NCBI GenBank assembly: GCA_964477295.1
Contig: CAYZEZ010000288.1
Span: 1 to 5,960 of the forward strand
Reading direction: 5' to 3'
Source of the DNA: CAYZEZ01 sp964477295
GTDB taxonomy: Bacteria > Bacteroidota > Bacteroidia > Bacteroidales > SM23-62
DNA: 5,960 bases
Part shown: piece by piece, positions 5,006 to 5,960 of the stretch
Numbering within the stretch: position 1 is the stretch's first letter
Layout: every line of letters begins with the position of its first letter
Made by a program: the position numbers and the translations under genes
Notes under the pieces: generated by a model
What the model saw: the letters and a program-made list of their open reading frames with translations, nothing else
Databases searched by the model: none
What the model was told of the DNA's origin: nothing

Positions 5006-5960
5006 CCCGCACCATCGGTATTAAGATTAAATATAGTTTTCTCCAGGCCTTCAACCGGGTGACCGATATACCACTCACTCCCCCGCATTCCTTCGTCCTC
5101 TCCTGTGAAGGCAATAAAAATAACAGATCGTTTTGTGCCCACAGCCTTGAGGTATTTCGCGGCCATCATAATCGCTGCCACACCTATAGCGTTATCCCTG
5201 GCCCCATTGTAAATTGAATCTCCGTTAACAGGATGACCGGTTCCCAGGTGGTCATAATGGGCAGTGGCTGTAACAAATTCATTTCTTAATTCAGGATCTG
5301 CACCTTGCAGAATTCCGACAACATTCCAGGCCGGAATATCTTTACGCGTTACGCCGGAAATTTTTACCGAAATCCTATGATTTTGACCCGCTTTTACCCA
5401 TTCGGCGAGCACGTTGTTATAGTCGTTGACCCAGGCATAAAAGAAACCTGTATTCTTTGTTTGTTTCAATTGTATTCCACTGCCGGAATGATAGGATCTG
5501 AACATATACCAGGGACCTGAAGTTTTAACCAATTCAATTACTCCCTTTGCACCATGTTCCAGGGCCAACTGTTGTTTTAATGGCCACAATTTCAAATACA
5601 GACTGGTTCCCTTGTTTTTCCCGTCTCCTGCCAGGACAACAACGAATCTGTCCTTCACATCAAGACCTTTGTAATCATCTTTCAAGCCATACCCGGCAAA
5701 TGCAGATCCTGAATTTACTTCCATGCTTTGACCACTTAAAAGAATAAAATCATTTTCAATTTTAAGAGTCATTGAATCAATGGTAATGGTTCCGGTGCTG
5801 GCCGGGGTCACCTTTTCAAGATATACGGGTTGAAGAAAGTTCTTTAAACCGCCCGGGGATTTTAAACCATTTATTCTGAATTGTTCCGCAATATAATCAG
5901 CTGCCTTCTTAAGGCCCGGAGAGCCGATACCCCTGCCGCCAAGTTCATCCGAGGCGAGAT
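4927..5960 (-). CDS. M28 family metallopeptidase with PA insert, truncated at C-terminus (5' end outside window)
   Basis: Predicted exported zinc aminopeptidase of the M28 family. The frame runs past the right window edge, so the start and any signal peptide are not seen. The first visible residues, LASDELGGRGIGSPGLKKAA (5899-5958), are the typical M28 N-terminal segment. A protease-associated-like insert follows (GSAFAGYGLKDDYKGLDVKD to about ISVKISG, 5355-5710). Metal-site motifs are clear: AHYDHLG with ligand His at 5257-5259, NGARDNAIGVA with bridging Asp at 5194-5196, FTGEDEGMRGS with the base Glu at 5098-5100 followed by Asp where Glu is usual, and NLNTDGAGY with Asp at 5014-5016. The C-terminal part with the last His ligand is absent. 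After about YDDKS (4990-5004) the frame enters the antisense of the permease gene and reads an unrelated tail (PLFRCLIASSQSMS) to the stop at 4927-4929. An internal GTG at 5809-5811 is not the real start, since homology continues upstream. Probably non-functional as encoded. Confidence 0.85.
   Translation of the reverse strand, partial: LASDELGGRGIGSPGLKKAADYIAEQFRINGLKSPGGLKNFLQPVYLEKVTPASTGTITIDSMTLKIENDFILLSGQSMEVNSGSAFAGYGLKDDYKGLDVKDRFVVVLAGDGKNKGTSLYLKLWPLKQQLALEHGAKGVIELVKTSGPWYMFRSYHSGSGIQLKQTKNTGFFYAWVNDYNNVLAEWVKAGQNHRISVKISGVTRKDIPAWNVVGILQGADPELRNEFVTATAHYDHLGTGHPVNGDSIYNGARDNAIGVAAIMMAAKYLKAVGTKRSVIFIAFTGEDEGMRGSEWYIGHPVEGLEKTIFNLNTDGAGYDDKSRITLIVPLFRCLIASSQSMS
4975..5005. other. 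Probable rearrangement or assembly junction between two truncated genes
   Basis: The left side carries permease coding on the + strand, recognisable up to about TINVIL (ending near 4990). The right side carries M28 peptidase coding on the - strand, recognisable down to about GAGYDDKS (4990-5013). Both families need much more sequence on the far side of this point, and neither has it. No insertion sequence, long inverted repeat or tRNA is visible at the join. The exact base cannot be fixed by eye because the two genes overlap in opposite frames across these few codons. Confidence 0.7.

Overview
The window looks like a fragment of a Bacteroidota (probably Bacteroidales-like) chromosome. This is inferred from A/T-rich, mostly Shine-Dalgarno-free leaders before start codons, a TAnnTTTG-like promoter trace (TACATTAG followed by GCAAAATG) before the second gene, moderate-to-low GC content, and the gene types present: a Tat-exported aldo/keto reductase with an added beta-sandwich domain, a PstS-type lipoprotein and a PA-domain M28 peptidase. 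No rRNA, tRNA, CRISPR array, insertion sequence or integrase gene is visible.

Layout. (1) Positions 1-282, + strand: C-terminal end of an unrecognised protein cut by the window edge. (2) Positions 283-418: spacer with four tandem 7-bp units and a candidate promoter. (3) Positions 419-1936, +: predicted secreted aldo/keto reductase with a C-terminal fibronectin-III-like domain, followed after 27 bp by (4) 1964-2584, +: uracil phosphoribosyltransferase (upp). (5) Positions 2593-3573, -: PstS-like substrate-binding lipoprotein, convergent with upp, with 8 bp between the stops. (6) Positions 3574-3666: divergent spacer with a perfect 9-bp inverted repeat. (7) Positions 3667-4602, +: ATPase of an ABC-2 type exporter, overlapping by 8 bp (8) 4595-5005, +: its permease, which stops after about 136 residues with only one membrane segment. 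(9) Positions 4927-5960, -: M28 family metallopeptidase, open at the right window edge and lacking its normal C-terminal part.

The most notable point is the meeting of (8) and (9) near 4980-5005. Two unrelated genes on opposite strands each lose their 3' part at nearly the same base, so an inversion or deletion breakpoint, or an assembly misjoin, lies there. Neither product is likely to work as encoded: the permease lacks most membrane segments, and the peptidase lacks the last metal-binding region.

Most other genes are ordinary: pyrimidine salvage (upp), solute capture (PstS-like), and an exporter pair. I see no sign of a coherent new multi-gene system. The unusual features are the truncated gene pair, the reductase architecture, the tandem heptamer and the inverted repeat.
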